The notes: generated from the sequence alone by a model not told the origin. Shown: positions 46,169 through 57,589, counted from the first letter of the stretch. The stretch: DNA of 64,000 nucleotides from Nemophila menziesii (GCA_029959085.1 JARWIR010000047.1:4092001-4156000), one strand, 5' to 3'. Program-made: numbers and translations.

Positions 46169-46271
46169 ACCTATCATTAATACAATTAAAAAAAACAGCT
46201 AAAGACAAAAAGAAAAAAAAAAAACTTTGTCTGATTCTCCCAAACCCTACTATCCCCTTTTCTCCGTCCCT

Positions 46272-46371
46272 CTTCTTCGTCTCTCCACATTCAGTCGAAA
46301 CCATTCTCCACCACCAAGCCGCTTCTTCGCCTCTCCACATCCATTCGAAACCATTCTCCACCACCAAGCCG
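46272..46371 (+). repeat. 50-bp tandem duplication in a CT-rich leader-like region
   Basis: Two units (46272-46321 and 46322-46371) begin CTTCTTCG(T/C)CTCTCCACAT and end CCACCACCAAGCCG. The CT-rich composition and position before the first captured exon suggest a former 5' leader. Confidence 0.88.
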
Positions 46372-46604
46372 CTTACGTTGCCGTCATCAGTCACCCTTCA
46401 CCATCGACACCACCATCACCATCACCATAACCATCAAGCATCAAACCTTAATCTGATTCGGGTAATAATAATATATAATATAATATATATATACATCGTT
46501 AACGAGCTTCTTCTTTCTTATTTCATTTAAGAAATTTAACATAATATAATATATATGCATAAGAAAAGCTAAGCAGAAGAAAAGCAAAAGAAAAACGGAA
46601 CAAA

Positions 46605-47110
46605 AATGGCGGCCGGGAAGGGTAATGAAGCTGTTGTTGAGAATACCTGGATGTTCTCACTGAAACTGGTGAACACACAGGCATATCCAAACCCAAACCC
46701 AGGTAACTCATCTTTATATATCTCCTATTACAATACATATTTAACAAAAATTAATAAATTGTGGAAACCCAATAAAAAATTCAGAGGTTTCTTTCCAATT
46801 TTTTTTAGTACGTGTTTATATATGTCTATTTCGCTTAACACATTGACCAATTGTGCAATTAACACTGCATTTGAGTTTGAATTTCTGAGTTGAGTGAAAG
46901 TAGCGACTGAATTATCAAATATCATGTCATCGATATAGTAATTCGTAAAAGTATGTATAAATTGTGAAAATTTTGTTTCGGATTTATAGGGGAGCTATTC
47001 ATTGAGATGGTGATTATCATAGAGCTCTGTATGGATATATTCTGACACTACACAAGAGTTATTATTACAAAAACGAGTTGATTATGTGATATTTCAAGTG
47101 CTGGTCATAA
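46605..47110 (+). pseudogene. NUDT3: Captured Nudix hydrolase 3 (NUDT3) fragment
   Basis: Exon 1 begins MAAGKGNEAVVE at 46605. After loss of one base it reads EYLDVLTETGEHTGISKPKP to about 46701, followed by a GT donor. Exon 2, about 46991-47105, reads GAIH-DGDYHRALYGYI and then DISSAGHNFAEW. Plant NUDT3-type proteins have EYLDVLTETGEKTGISKPRG, HRDGDYHRAVHVWI and WDISSAGHISAG in this order. The Nudix box itself is not included, so no activity is possible. Stops at two places confirm decay. Confidence 0.78.
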
Positions 47111-47119
47111 TTTTGCTGA

Positions 47120-47787
47120 ATGGACAGAAGTTTAACCTGCGCGGAGAAGTGCTTCTGTATTTTCACCCGATGATAGTAGATATGGTGAAAATCCAAATAG
47201 GCTTCAATGTCACACACAATTCCAGGTTAATTTAATTTTTTTACTTTTAATTCCTCTCAATTAAGCAATAATTTATCTTTTAACTTTCTAATATTGTCCC
47301 AGGTTATATTAAAGCCTGATCCTGGAAATTCACAAGATCTTTTTATCAGAAGCTTATCTGCCTTGGGTATATTTGCACTTTCATTTTCACTTATTTATTT
47401 AGTGTTTATAATTTAAGTTGTGCACAGGTGTTAATGTGAATGAGCATGATATACGTTTTGTGGAGGATAATTGGGAAAGTCCGGTAAATTTGTTTTTTTA
47501 CTAATTAATTAAAATATTATATTAATTAAATTAAAATAATTATATATTGCTGATAATAGGTGCTTGGTGCCTGTGGATTAGGTTGGGAAGTATGGATGGA
47601 TGGTATGGAAATTACACAGTTCACTTACTTTCAGCAGGTAATTATTTATTTAATTATTAAATTATTAAATTAATTAATTAAAAAAAATGGAGTAATTTTT
47701 AATGTTTAATTTACAGGCTGGAAATATGCAATTAATGCCTATATCAGTTGAACATATGGTCTTGAACATATCCTTATGTCACTCCAG
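47120..47787 (+). pseudogene. Captured organellar glycyl-tRNA synthetase fragment
   Basis: Five exons with GT/AG borders: to 47225 (PDDSRYGENPNRLQCHTQFQ), 47303-47366 (VILKPDPGNSQDLFIRSLSA), 47428-47483 (NEHDIRFVEDNWESP), 47560-47637 ([20 protein letters not shown]) and 47717-47787 (AGNMQLMPISVE). This is the alpha-subunit catalytic part of the bacterial-type glycyl-tRNA synthetase used in plant chloroplasts and mitochondria (EDD1 in Arabidopsis), which charges tRNA-Gly. A frame change after SVE and replacement of Trp by Cys in GA(W)GLGWE mark decay. It is joined directly to the NUDT3 piece. Confidence 0.9.
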
Positions 47788-47989
47788 GTTAAGCTTATAT
47801 TTATTTTGAAAACAATTTACTTGGGTTTACGTATTTGATTGAATTGAAGGTGTTTGTTTGGATGTCATTAACTCCTTCGAAAGCAGTTATGGTACAGTGA
47901 TGAAGTTATTTTGTGCTGGGTGTTGATTCTGGCCTTCAATTGGAGTGTGATGCTGTGTTGAATCAAAGAAAACATGAGGTTATCATACG

Positions 47990-48470
47990 TTCGTTTATCC
48001 ATGTTCAATTCATTATTCAGTGTATGCCTCTACGTGATGTAGAAGTGTATATTCATCGATCTGGTAGAACAGGTAGGGCAGGTAATACAGGTGTAGCTGT
48101 TACACTTTTTCGATCGAAAAAAAGAAAAAGTAACTAAAATTGAAAGCGGATCTGGTGTAAAATTTGAGCATTTATCTGCTCCACGACCTGCTGATATTGC
48201 TAAAGCTGCTGGAGAAGATGCTGCTGATATGATTACTCAAGTTTCTGATACTGTTATTCTTGCTTTTAAAGTTGCTGATGAGGAGTTGATTAAAAACTCT
48301 GAGCATTCACCTTTGGAATTGGTTGCTAAGGCCCTTGCTAAAGCAATTGTATGTATTTTACTTAACTTTGTAATTTAACTTAATGCTAATTTATGTAGTA
48401 TTGAGGGTATTATATTCTTTTGTACAGGGGTATACAGAGATTAAGATTCGGTCACTTTTGAGTTATATTA
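47990..48470 (+). pseudogene. RH7: Captured DEAD-box RNA helicase 7-like fragment
   Basis: VQFIIQCMPLRDVEVYIHRS followed by GRTGRAGNTGVAVTLF (about 48004-48110) carries helicase motif VI (HRSGRTGRAG). After a frameshift at an A-run near 48118 it continues ESGSGVKFEHLSAPRPADIA and DMITQVSDTVILAFKVADEE to LAKALAKAI (48348). An intron with GT/AG borders (48349-48427) follows, then GYTEIKIRSLLSY. This is the end of the helicase core and the start of the GUCT domain of plant RH7 (nucleolar, rRNA processing). The rest is missing. Confidence 0.85.
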
Positions 48471-48574
48471 TGTTAATTGCACTATTGTTCCATGTGACCT
48501 GTGTTGCAATTGTATTTTGCTACACATGATATTACATAACTCAAACATTAATTAATATATATTTATTTAATCAG

Positions 48575-49258
48575 GTATGTGAATCGTGCTTTATTTCACC
48601 GTCACTTCACGTGTGGATTATCACATCCAAACACAGCTGCTACGTATATAAACGTAGCCATGATGGAAGAAGGCATGGGAAATGCTCAAATTGCGCTAAG
48701 GTACCTGCATGAAGCCCTAAAGTGCAATCAAAGATTACTAGGAGAGGATCATATTCAGGTCTATCTCTTATCTCTATCTTTTATCTCTATGCAATGTACT
48801 CATATTCGATTTTTTTTTTTGTAACAGACTGCTGCTAATTTTCATGCCATAGCCATAGCTCTTTCATTAATGGAAGCATTTTCACTGAGCGTGCAACATG
48901 AACAAACCACCCTACAGATTCTTCAAGCTAAATTGGGAAGCGAAGATCTTTGCACTCAAGGAAATATTTTATTTATTTTTATCTTATTATTTAAAAAAAT
49001 TACTTTATAATATAATACATGGATGTCCATGAAGGATGCTGCTGCATGGCTTGAATATTTCGAATCTAAAGCTTTAGAGCAACAAGAAGCAGCACGAAAT
49101 GGAACTCTGAAGCCTGCTGCATCTATAGCAAGCAAAGGGCATCTTAGGTATTATTAACGCAACCAATCTTTTATTACTTGGTAATATTTCACCGGGGCCC
49201 ATTTTTTACCTTCTGTTACAGTGTATCGGATCTACTCTACATAAGTCTAAAAATAGAG
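48575..49258 (+). pseudogene. FMT: Captured FRIENDLY/CLU (clustered mitochondria) fragment
   Basis: Exons at 48575-48758 ([20 protein letters not shown], then [20 protein letters not shown]), 48828-48960 ([20 protein letters not shown], then [14 protein letters not shown]), 49035-49147 ([20 protein letters not shown], then [12 protein letters not shown]) and 49222-49258 (SVSDLLYISLK). This is the tetratricopeptide region of plant FRIENDLY, which controls mitochondrial distribution. Most exon borders keep GT/AG, though the donor after 48960 is altered. Reading is open in most exons. The fragment lacks both ends of the protein. Confidence 0.9.
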
Positions 49259-50672
49259 AAACAATTTTCATTTGGCAAAAAAATTTAAAATAAAAAAAGT
49301 AAAAAATAAAATCGATTTAGTCAAATTCTTTAACATTAGAATAAACTTTATTTAATCAAATTAATTTTTTATGATATAAATTTGTTATAATATAAATTTA
49401 TATTATAAAAAAACTAGAATGCCTAACAGTATCTCTGCATATTTTTGCAGAAATATGACTTTTAACAAAAAAAATTCTCAAAAAATAGACAAACAGTTTA
49501 CATTTGACAAAAAAAAATTAAAATAATAAAAGTAGAAAAATAAATCCATTAAACTGTTAATAAAAAAAACTTGAATATGATTATTATTATATTAGACTTT
49601 AATTATTTTAGTATAATAAGTATATATTTTTATTACAGAAATACTTAATCGATTATTCTATTTAATCAAATTTATTTTTTATTATAAAAATACTTAATCG
49701 ATTTTAGTAAATTTTTTAAATCAAATTTATTTTATAATTACTAAAATACTTAATCGGTTTTAGTAAATTTTTTTATTTAATCAAATTTATTTTTATATTT
49801 AGTATAAAATTTATCTAATCGGTTTTTTTATTACTTTTTTTTAACATTAGAATTAAATTGATTTAATCAAATTTATTTTTTATAATATAATTTTTTTTAA
49901 TATTAGAATACAGTTTATTTAATGATAAGAACTTGAAAGGTGTAATAATTTTGTACACTATTTTTTTTTTTGGGCAATTTTTTTTACTTTAATTTCATTT
50001 AGGTATTAAAGTTGTTTAATATATAACGACAAATAATTAATTTTTTTGAATGATAGATAAGAGTTTATTGTTCAATTTATCATTATCTTAAATTTCACCT
50101 ATTATATGATAAGATTAAATCATTCAAGATAGCTATTTAATAATTACATAATATTTAAATTTTGTTAATATATAATAACTAATATACAATGTTGTTACTA
50201 CCCCATAGGTTTTATTAAAACTAAAAAAAATGGTTGTCTACAAGAGTCGTGCCGTAAGTAATTTTTGTGTTTATTTTACTATTTGTATAATTCGTTGCTA
50301 CAATCCTATTTTTTCAGGCTAACATAAATCTCATGGAAACCGTAAGTTAACCTATCTTATACTTAATTACAATATTTCAAATATGCAGGTTATTGTCGCG
50401 GTTCCCCAAATCGAGCGATATATGTATATTGATATATCCACATTTTGTAGAGTTATGAGACAGATGCACAAAAAACTTTGATAAGAATATTGAAAAGATT
50501 CAAGAAAAAGACATTTAGTAGTTATGAGCTATTTTGTATTCATGTCATTTGAAATATTTGAGATTTTTATTTTGTATTACATAAAAGTATAATTTGGTTG
50601 ATTGATTTAATTTATGTCGTTATTGAAATTTTTTAAATTTATTTTTATCTCAAGAAATTTTGTTTATCCAGT
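49259..50672. other. AT-rich filler of the Helitron, no gene
   Basis: Very AT-rich with degenerate repeats of TTTAATCAAATTTATTTTT and ACTTAATCGATTTTAGTAAA words (49640-49870). Short plant-like patches at 50225-50470 have no recognised domain. Confidence 0.6.
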
Positions 50673-50777
50673 GTTATATTTTTATTTTTGTAAATTAATA
50701 TTGTTAGAGTTATATTTATTTTTGTAAATTAATATTGTTAGAGTTATATTTATTTTTGTAAATTAATATTGTTAGAG
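50673..50777 (+). repeat. 34-bp tandem repeat before the Helitron 3' end
   Basis: About three units of GTTAGAGTTATATTTATTTT followed by TGTAAATTAATATT, the last leading straight into the first hairpin. Confidence 0.88.
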
Positions 50778-50916
50778 TGCCTTCAGGCACGGGTTTTTCT
50801 AAGAATATATCGTGTTCTTAAATATAAATTTAAATTCGAATTTTTAATTTTTCGAAGTGGCTTCAGACACGGGTAATACCTAATATATAGTGGCTTCAGA
50901 CACGGGTAATACCTAG
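50778..50916 (+). other. Three successive Helitron 3'-end-like hairpin modules
   Basis: Module 1: GTGCCTTCAGGCAC (50778-50791), a perfect stem, followed by GGGTTTTTCTAAG. Modules 2 and 3: GTGGCTTCAGACAC (50857-50870 and 50890-50903), each followed by GGGTAATACCTA(A/G)T. A stem-loop about ten bases before CTRR is the Helitron termination signal. Confidence 0.75.
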
Positions 50917-51224
50917 TATATATATATATAATAGAATATAGACAAAACATAATTCAGATAAAACAACTCTCTGCTCTCAACTTTTCTTATATTTTAATAT
51001 TTTCTAAATTAAAGTAGAACGTTTGTTAAAGATACCGACCTGAATATATTTTTAACTTAAAATTTGTATATTATTTAGCAGTTTTTTTCTTGAATGTTCG
51101 TGTAATTTTTGTTATTTTCAATTAATTGTAATAGTCTACCGTTACTTTTAATTTAGATTATTTATTTTATTATTTTTTGAATTCTATTTCTCTATTTTTA
51201 AAGCAGTTATTTTTTTATCCAACA
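50917..51224 (+). repeat. 3' LTR of the copia element, right part
   Basis: Resumes the LTR interrupted at 46025 and ends ATCCAACA at 51224, followed by AATTT. Confidence 0.88.
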
Positions 51225-52134
51225 AATTTCGGCGGCAGTGGCCACCATCAGTTACGTCGCCAACCCTCCATTCAGGGCAGTTGTTTTGTTTAATCTTAAG
51301 ATTTCCTAAAATTGTGCAGTGTTTTTCTATTTTCCTTCTTATCTTAACATGTTGAAGTATCAATTAAATTCACTTATGTATATTCATGTGCATAAAAATG
51401 ACGTATTATTCCAGGTTAGTTTATAAGATCCTCTTCACGATGACCCTAATGATAATGAACTCATAGATACTACTGGGCTAGCGTTATGTAAATATTATTG
51501 TTTTAGTATACTAAAAATTGTAATGGTTCTGCATTTTTTCGTCTTAATGATCATGATTTTTTTTTTACCTTTTGGAGATGCGAGCACAAATTCTATTGAT
51601 TTTTTTGACTTTTAAGATGTAGATATATAACTTTGAGTTGACTTTCCTATCTCTGTTTGGTTCATCATTTTTTAGGTGAATAGGTGATATCACTGTCTTA
51701 AAGAACGACGCTTTGAGGAAATGAGAAATGGCCATCTAACTTCAGCCTACTTTGCTTTACATATTTTTTTAGTCTAGCTTAACATATTTATTATTATTAT
51801 TATAAATTATTTAATTATTATTATTATTATTATTATCGCAAAAGACAAGAATCCAAAACTTATGTCAATAATGTTGGTGAAGATTAGAGATGTTTTTTTT
51901 TGTTTAAAAGAATATAGAGTATTGGTCAATATGCACGTTTGTTATGAATTAATTGAGTAAGGAGATAATGAACAACATAGTTAATTTAACCTTGTTTTCC
52001 TTTTTCATTTCCCGAGTTTGTAAAAAAATTGGATTTTTATTTTTTTGATTTTTTTTGTGCAAAGCAGAAGAGTTCGTTGGAGAGATGGATTATGAGATTA
52101 TTGATCATTTTATAAATAATTAATCGATGATTTT
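51225..52134. other. Right arm of copy 1 and unique spacer
   Basis: 51225-51600 matches 60961-61243 and 61451-61560 of copy 2. From there to 52134 the sequence is single-copy in this window and has no gene. TTA trinucleotide runs lie at 51789-51803 and 51811-51836. Confidence 0.65.
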
Positions 52135-52302
52135 GTTAGTGTTGTTAATTTGATGATTAGTTTTGTTGTTATTAATTTTATTATTAGTGGTTATGTACAC
52201 TTTTTATGATTTTTTTCTGGAATTTCTAGAATTATAGTAAGCTAAGTTTTCTTGGTGTTTCATAAAAAACAATAAAGAACACCTATAATTTTGAAAATTT
52301 AT

Positions 52303-52378
52303 AAAGAAGAAGAAGAAGAAGAAGAAGAAGAAGAAGAAGAAGAAGAAGAAGAAGAAGAAGAAGAAGAAGAAGAAGAAG
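52303..52378 (+). repeat. GAA trinucleotide microsatellite, about 25 units
   Basis: An uninterrupted AAG/GAA run. In copy 1 the same place has only short AAGAAG pieces, so it expanded here. A poly-Phe open frame on the other strand is a by-product. Confidence 0.95.
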
Positions 52379-53782
52379 GGTATTTTTCTAATATCTAGGG
52401 ACGTTTGAAAAAAATTTAAAAAACTTGAGAAGATTAACTTTGATTTTTTCAAACTTCTGCAAACTTCCAAACGTCCATGACCCTTTATCTATATATTATT
52501 CCAGAAGTAGTAGATATACCCCATTTTGGGTCCCCAGATTATGCACATAGCCAAATATACGCATATCCTATTAATTTAAATGAGTTAACTACATTAATGA
52601 TCCCTAAATTAAAAGAGTTTGTTATGTGTAAGGATATGTATATAGTTTAGAGAGATTAAAAAAGAATAACCATCTATAATAAATAATTAGAACTTTAAAG
52701 ATACGATTATCAAAGCAACAAGCTGATCATAATATTGAAACTTGCATTTCCTTGGTGTAGTTTAACAACCGCTTGGGACAAAAGCAGCTTGGGACAAAAG
52801 CAGCAACCTGATCATAATATTATATACATACATAAGTACTGATAATTATCAAAGTACCAAACCACTAATTGCACCATGATACCTATTTTACACAATTAAT
52901 CATATAATCAAAGAACCTACGTATTTCACACAATGGTCCCTACAATATGTTATATGTTATCATAACTGAAAAACCAATCAATTAACATGAATAAATAGTA
53001 AATTTATTCCAATATTTTAACCTAATAACAACTATTCCGTAATCATACAATTTTTCAATTTATATGTTGAATTTTTATCTATAAAATTAGCATTGGAGAA
53101 TTTGGAGACTGTAATTCTGTTGATGCATGGACTCATGGGGTTGTTGTTGAAAAAGGTAATGCTTATGGATGGGTTAGGGGCCACGCTAAGGTTAGTGTTA
53201 GATATGCAATGATAGGGCACGTATTTTTATGGAGAAGAGATGGTTCGAGTTAATTAGATAGGGGTTGGAGAAGAGAGGAGATGATTGTTTCTATTTAACA
53301 GTGTAACAAATTTAGTTATGGATCAGTTAAAGTTTCTGGCATGATATAGGTTCTTGCTTTGTGGATTAGAAAAGTGGCGACCATTTATATTAAGAGAGAA
53401 GATTTAAGTTAAGTGTGAGGAAGATCAAGTGAAAAGAGTATATTAAATATATTCACATTTTTTTCCAAACTTGTGAATGAAATGAAAAGTAAATTAATTA
53501 AAAAGAGTGGTTTTGTTGTATTTTAGTTTGAGAAATTTAAGAATATTTTGAGAGGTTTGGGGAGTTTCTTAAGGATAAACGGTTGTATTAAAAGAGAGAG
53601 AGAGATAGATATATAGAGAGAGAGAGAGATATGAATGTTTAAAAGTGAGCTAGCGTCTTTTAATGTATAAAGAAAAAAATAAGAAAACAAAACATGTTAA
53701 ATAATAAAAAAAGCGCTCATAGTTGTTGGAAGAATCCCAACCGCCCGGCACTATCCTACCCAAGCATCCATATCAAAGATTA

Positions 53783-54440
53783 TGTCTTGTTGTCATTCTC
53801 TCAACACAACGATACAACAAAATGAATTTGTCGAGCAAAGGAGGGTTGCTTTAGAGAAGTATATTAGGAGATTAGGGGAGCATCCATTGATAAATAAGAG
53901 TGAGGAGTTGATAGTTTTTTTTTTACTGCACAGGGGAAGCTTCCATTGTTAAGGACATCAAGTATGTTAGATGAAGCCGTGAAGCTCCTGAATCGGCTAT
54001 TTGGAGAGGGTCATAAATGAGGGGTTGATTTGAATGATGTAGCTAAAGGAGGTAGGGATTTGTTAAGGATTTTTAAAGAGTTATAGCAGTCTATTACAGG
54101 GAATGAAACCCTAGATAGTGGAAGAGGATAAGGATTTCTTGGAGAAGAAAGACAAGTTACAAGATTTCAAGCACCAAATTAGCAATGTGTCTTAGTAGGT
54201 TTGAACTTTTCTTTATTGTATATAGATGAACAAGTCAATTTATGAAAAATGTTTGATTACTTTGAATTGTCTTGGCTAAAACACTTGTAAAAGCTGAACA
54301 AGACATATGGGAGATAGTATGACAATTGAATTTAGCCTTTGTGAAGCCGACAAAGTTTAATTCAAAGGAAGCTCTTTATGAGTCACAAAGAAAACGCGCA
54401 TGAGATATGTAAAATATGGCAAATGATTCTGTCAAGTGAT
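53783..54440 (+). pseudogene. SNX2: Sorting nexin 2 (SNX2) pseudogene fragment, copy 2
   Basis: Same fragment as 12602-13250, nearly identical over the first 400 bases (EFVEQRRVALEKYIRRLGEH onward) and more worn later. The intron's splice acceptor is changed, and a small insertion lies in the last exon (near 54358). Since both copies share several stops, the gene piece was already dead before the duplication. Confidence 0.85.
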
Positions 54441-54564
54441 TGATAATTATATTGTAAATCGTATTCCTTAAAATATCTAGTTCCTCTTTAATTCCAGATG
54501 CTAATTTACTTTACCTCGGTCCTAGTGTAAATGGACGAGTATACATATAGAAAATAATGGAAGG

Positions 54565-56560
54565 AATAAAATAGAATAATCCTATGCATAAATATGAAAA
54601 GATAATAAAATAAAAATTTATAACTGGCTATTTTTCAAAAAGATAGATTTATTTGGAAATTGATCCAAAAATATTATTTAAAAAGGAATCTATAAAAACT
54701 TGAAAAACTTACTTAGGCGTCCTAACCGTTTGTATTTTCTGTAGATACAAATTTTATCAAATCAAAAGATATAGAATATGGAATATGAAAAACATAAATT
54801 CCAAAATTTTGTTATAACATAAATAGTACAAAATAGATAAGGAAAAAACACACAATAACGAATTATTAATGTGGTGGATGCAAATAGTATTTGGGTATAT
54901 GATGCAATATGTGAGAGATAGTATGCTTGAGAGATAAAAGAAAATGGTATCTTGGCTATTGTTCAGTGAGAAAGTTATGATGAATGTTGGAATAGGTGAA
55001 TTAAGATGCAGGCGGTAAGTGAATTCGATTTATATTAAAAGATTGTTTTTAGATTAACTGGTATTATTTTTATTTTATATTGATATCTAGATAAATTTAT
55101 ATTAGGATAAATATCGCAAACAATTCTTATTTTTATCTCAAGTGAGAAGTTCCCACTCTATCTTTACAATTGAATCTTTTAACTCTTTTATTTTTTTATA
55201 ATGGTCAACATTAGCCTTTTAACCATTTTATTTTAGATTGATATTTAATTAAGATATGTTCGTTGTTGAGTTGATTATTTTGTTTAAAAAATTAAGGTTA
55301 ACAAAGTCATCTAACCCATAACTCATATATATATATATATATATATGTTTACTTTTCTTTTCTATTAAATAATATTATTCTTCCTCCAGAACTCCACCAC
55401 TAAGTCCTTCTCCACCAATATATGGTCACTATCGCTCAACCAAAATCAGTTTGAACACCAAACTTTGGTAGGAAACAGATTGAATGAAAAAACAAATATT
55501 TAACGAATTTTTATAACCTTTAACCAATGTGCAAACGGAAAATTTCATATGATTGGGGTTATTTATTTAGTCTTAATATTCATATTTGTGATAGGTGACG
55601 TATAGTTTATTGGACTATTATTTAAATTTCTTTTTATGTTTTAATTAAACTTAAATTAACAAAAATATTTGTTCGATAATTTTAGCCTTTTTTTTAATAG
55701 AAAACATGATTTTTGGGCTGAATAAACTAGTGAAAGAGTTTGAAAACCTTGAAGGTGATCGTCGTGGGGAGTGGAACTTCTCTAATGTGAGAGATGCACT
55801 CATTTTTGTCAACCAATATGGTTAGTAGCAAATTATTTTTGGACGAGGTGCCACCACTAATAAGCCAAAATTTCTCTGACCAGCTATTAGTTGTAGCTTA
55901 CTCTAATACTTGGCATCTTCCATCAACTATCATCAGCCACTCGTCCATCATAGTACTTGATATATATATTTTATTGTGATATATTAATCTAGTTATGAGA
56001 CTAATTTTTAGGGTTATATTGTGATTATTTGAGTAATTATTCCCTATAGTTTGATAGTTTCTTCTTTCTTGTCATGTTTCGAAGAATTGTTACTTATAGA
56101 GTTATTTGTGCATAATTTATGTGTTAAGTGTGATACTCTTAAATACTTGGATGATATTAAATACCAATATAAGGATAATAATTCTATAAAAGAAGGTCAA
56201 ACCCAAGTTCAGGCGTTCAAGAAACAAGAAGCCATATGCAATTGTCGGTCAGTTTTGGAAACTGTCTTGTTGGTGTCACCATATGCATTAGATGAAGCTT
56301 CTGGATGAGTCCTCTGGTTTCTAGGTATTAATTGAAGTTAGGTGTACATAGAAAATGACATTTTGTGATTAAAGCTGAATTGAAGAAGTTATTGAAGTTG
56401 TAGCTCTTATGGCTCGAACTACTCCATTCTACCTTGAAAACGTTTTTGGGTTGGATTAGGTAACTTAAAAGGGGCCCATAACCTATAAAACGTAATTTGA
56501 CCTTTAAATATCACTTTTTATAATTAGAAAGAGTCATTTTTAAGTCCTTAGTTATTTGAA
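54565..56560. other. Duplicated stretch with an unrecognised conserved core (copy 2)
   Basis: Partner of 16272-18420. Contains short open frames at 55794-55979 and 56051-56308 and a TA run at 55325-55346. Around 55706-55810 one frame reads MIFGLNKLVKEFENLEGD and then EWNFSNVRDALIFVNQYG, which looks protein-like, but I do not recognise the family. Confidence 0.5.
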
Positions 56561-57560
56561 GTTAATCACACACTTGGAGGAGGAAAGAATATAAGTCGGA
56601 GCTCTACTGCACCATTTCTACACCATTTCTACACCATTCCATCTTCAGTATTAGGGTAAATTTGTGTTAGTTTCTTGTCTTAAACATGATTCTAATATTT
56701 TTACTAGTTATTTTTATTTCTTGAATTATGAATTAAATTACTTATAGCTTGAGTTGCTTTATGTATGGAAACTTGATTGACTATTGATTCGTTTTTAATC
56801 TTACTTGGGACATTTTAATTTAATTGTACTAGGTTTAGTATTTTGTTGCATATGAATTGATTTCATGTATGCTTTATATTACTTTATCAACTATATATTG
56901 ACCTTAGTATTTTAAATTTCCACCCTGGCGGGGGGTTTAGGAACAAAATTGGTTCATATTCGTCGATTGTGTGATAGTGATTCTAACAGGCTTGCCTAGC
57001 CAAATAATCACATAGGTTAAGTAGTTTGTAGCGCCTTATACTTTGTAAGTTAATCATATAGGATAATCTCACCTGCAGACTCTATAATATTTAGGCAGCC
57101 TTGAAAGCTACCCTTGCGGGAGTTATAATTTAGAGTCCCAATTAACAAAGAATTACCCAAAATTCACCCTTATATTAGAGACAATCATTGTCACGATAGG
57201 GTAATACTTGCAACTTGAGTTATATCGCTAATATCTATTATTCATATTTATTTACTTGCTTTATTAATTAATTAATCTAGTTTAATTCTTGCATCTTACT
57301 TTAAAAGAAATCCAAACAAAAATCTCTTTTAAATCGTGTCTATTAGTCACAACAACGGAATTATCTACACTCTTTAACAACACGTATTTATATTAACGAC
57401 TTTAATCCCTGAAGCAAGGTTATTTTGTGTTTTAGATCGGTATTTATGATTTGTTGTGAGAAAACCAAAAAGGGGAAAATGGATTTGGAATCAAATTAAA
57501 ATACTATGAAAGTAATGGAATAAAGTGCAAGCAATTAACGAGATTACAATTAATAACTGC
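56560..57560 (+). mobile_element. Old LTR remnant (LTR-F), copy 2, uninterrupted
   Basis: Matches 18420-19122 joined to 39775-40035. It shows the single ATCTT where element A entered copy 1 and the single GCATCACT where the hAT-like element entered. Confidence 0.65.
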
Positions 57561-57589
57561 ATCACTTATTGTACACGTTAATAAAAACA

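Larger units (their letters stand above)
46026..50916 (+). mobile_element. Non-autonomous Helitron with four captured gene fragments
   Basis: It begins TCTATATTATAT (a usual plant Helitron 5' end) after an A and ends CTAG before a T, inside the copia 3' LTR, which resumes at 50917 without any target duplication. A GTGGCTTCAGACAC stem-loop lies ten bases from the 3' end. No Rep/helicase is present. The interior carries pieces of NUDT3, glycyl-tRNA synthetase, RH7 helicase and FRIENDLY/CLU, all on the plus strand and with introns kept. That is the known way Helitrons capture genes. An alternative 3' end is CTAA at 50880-50883. Confidence 0.85.
42826..51224 (+). mobile_element. Ty1/copia-type element, deleted inside, with Helitron in 3' LTR
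   Basis: 5' LTR at 42826-43569 and 3' LTR at 45648-46025 plus 50917-51224, with TGTTGGAA...CCAACA ends. The target repeat is AGTTT on the left and AATTT on the right. The 2.1 kb interior holds a gag remnant, a short piece from the end of the RT/RNase H region, and tandem repeats. Most of pol is gone. Copy 2 has only a solo LTR at the same place with perfect AGTTT repeats. Confidence 0.88.
3777..51600 (+). repeat. Segmental duplication, copy 1 (expanded by insertions)
   Basis: Blocks of this region match 52135-61560 in the same order and orientation: 3797-5051, 12273-13367, 16272-19122, 39775-40035, 40560-43569 and 51225-51600. The identity looks like about 85-90 percent by eye. The material between the blocks is almost entirely identifiable insertions: the MULE, the Athila/Tat nest, a hAT-like element, and the copia internal region with a Helitron in the 3' LTR. 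The exception is 13368-16271, which has no transposon ends and may instead have been lost from copy 2. The limits are judged by where the similarity stops. Confidence 0.85.

Noticed and set aside
47913..48137. Single ATG-to-stop frame as an independent small helicase gene
   Set aside because: Only its second half is helicase motif VI; it is an exon of the captured RH7 fragment with a frameshift, not a gene.
52204..52470. Open frame with a long poly-Phe run on the minus strand
   Set aside because: It is the reverse of the GAA microsatellite; no family similarity outside the repeat.
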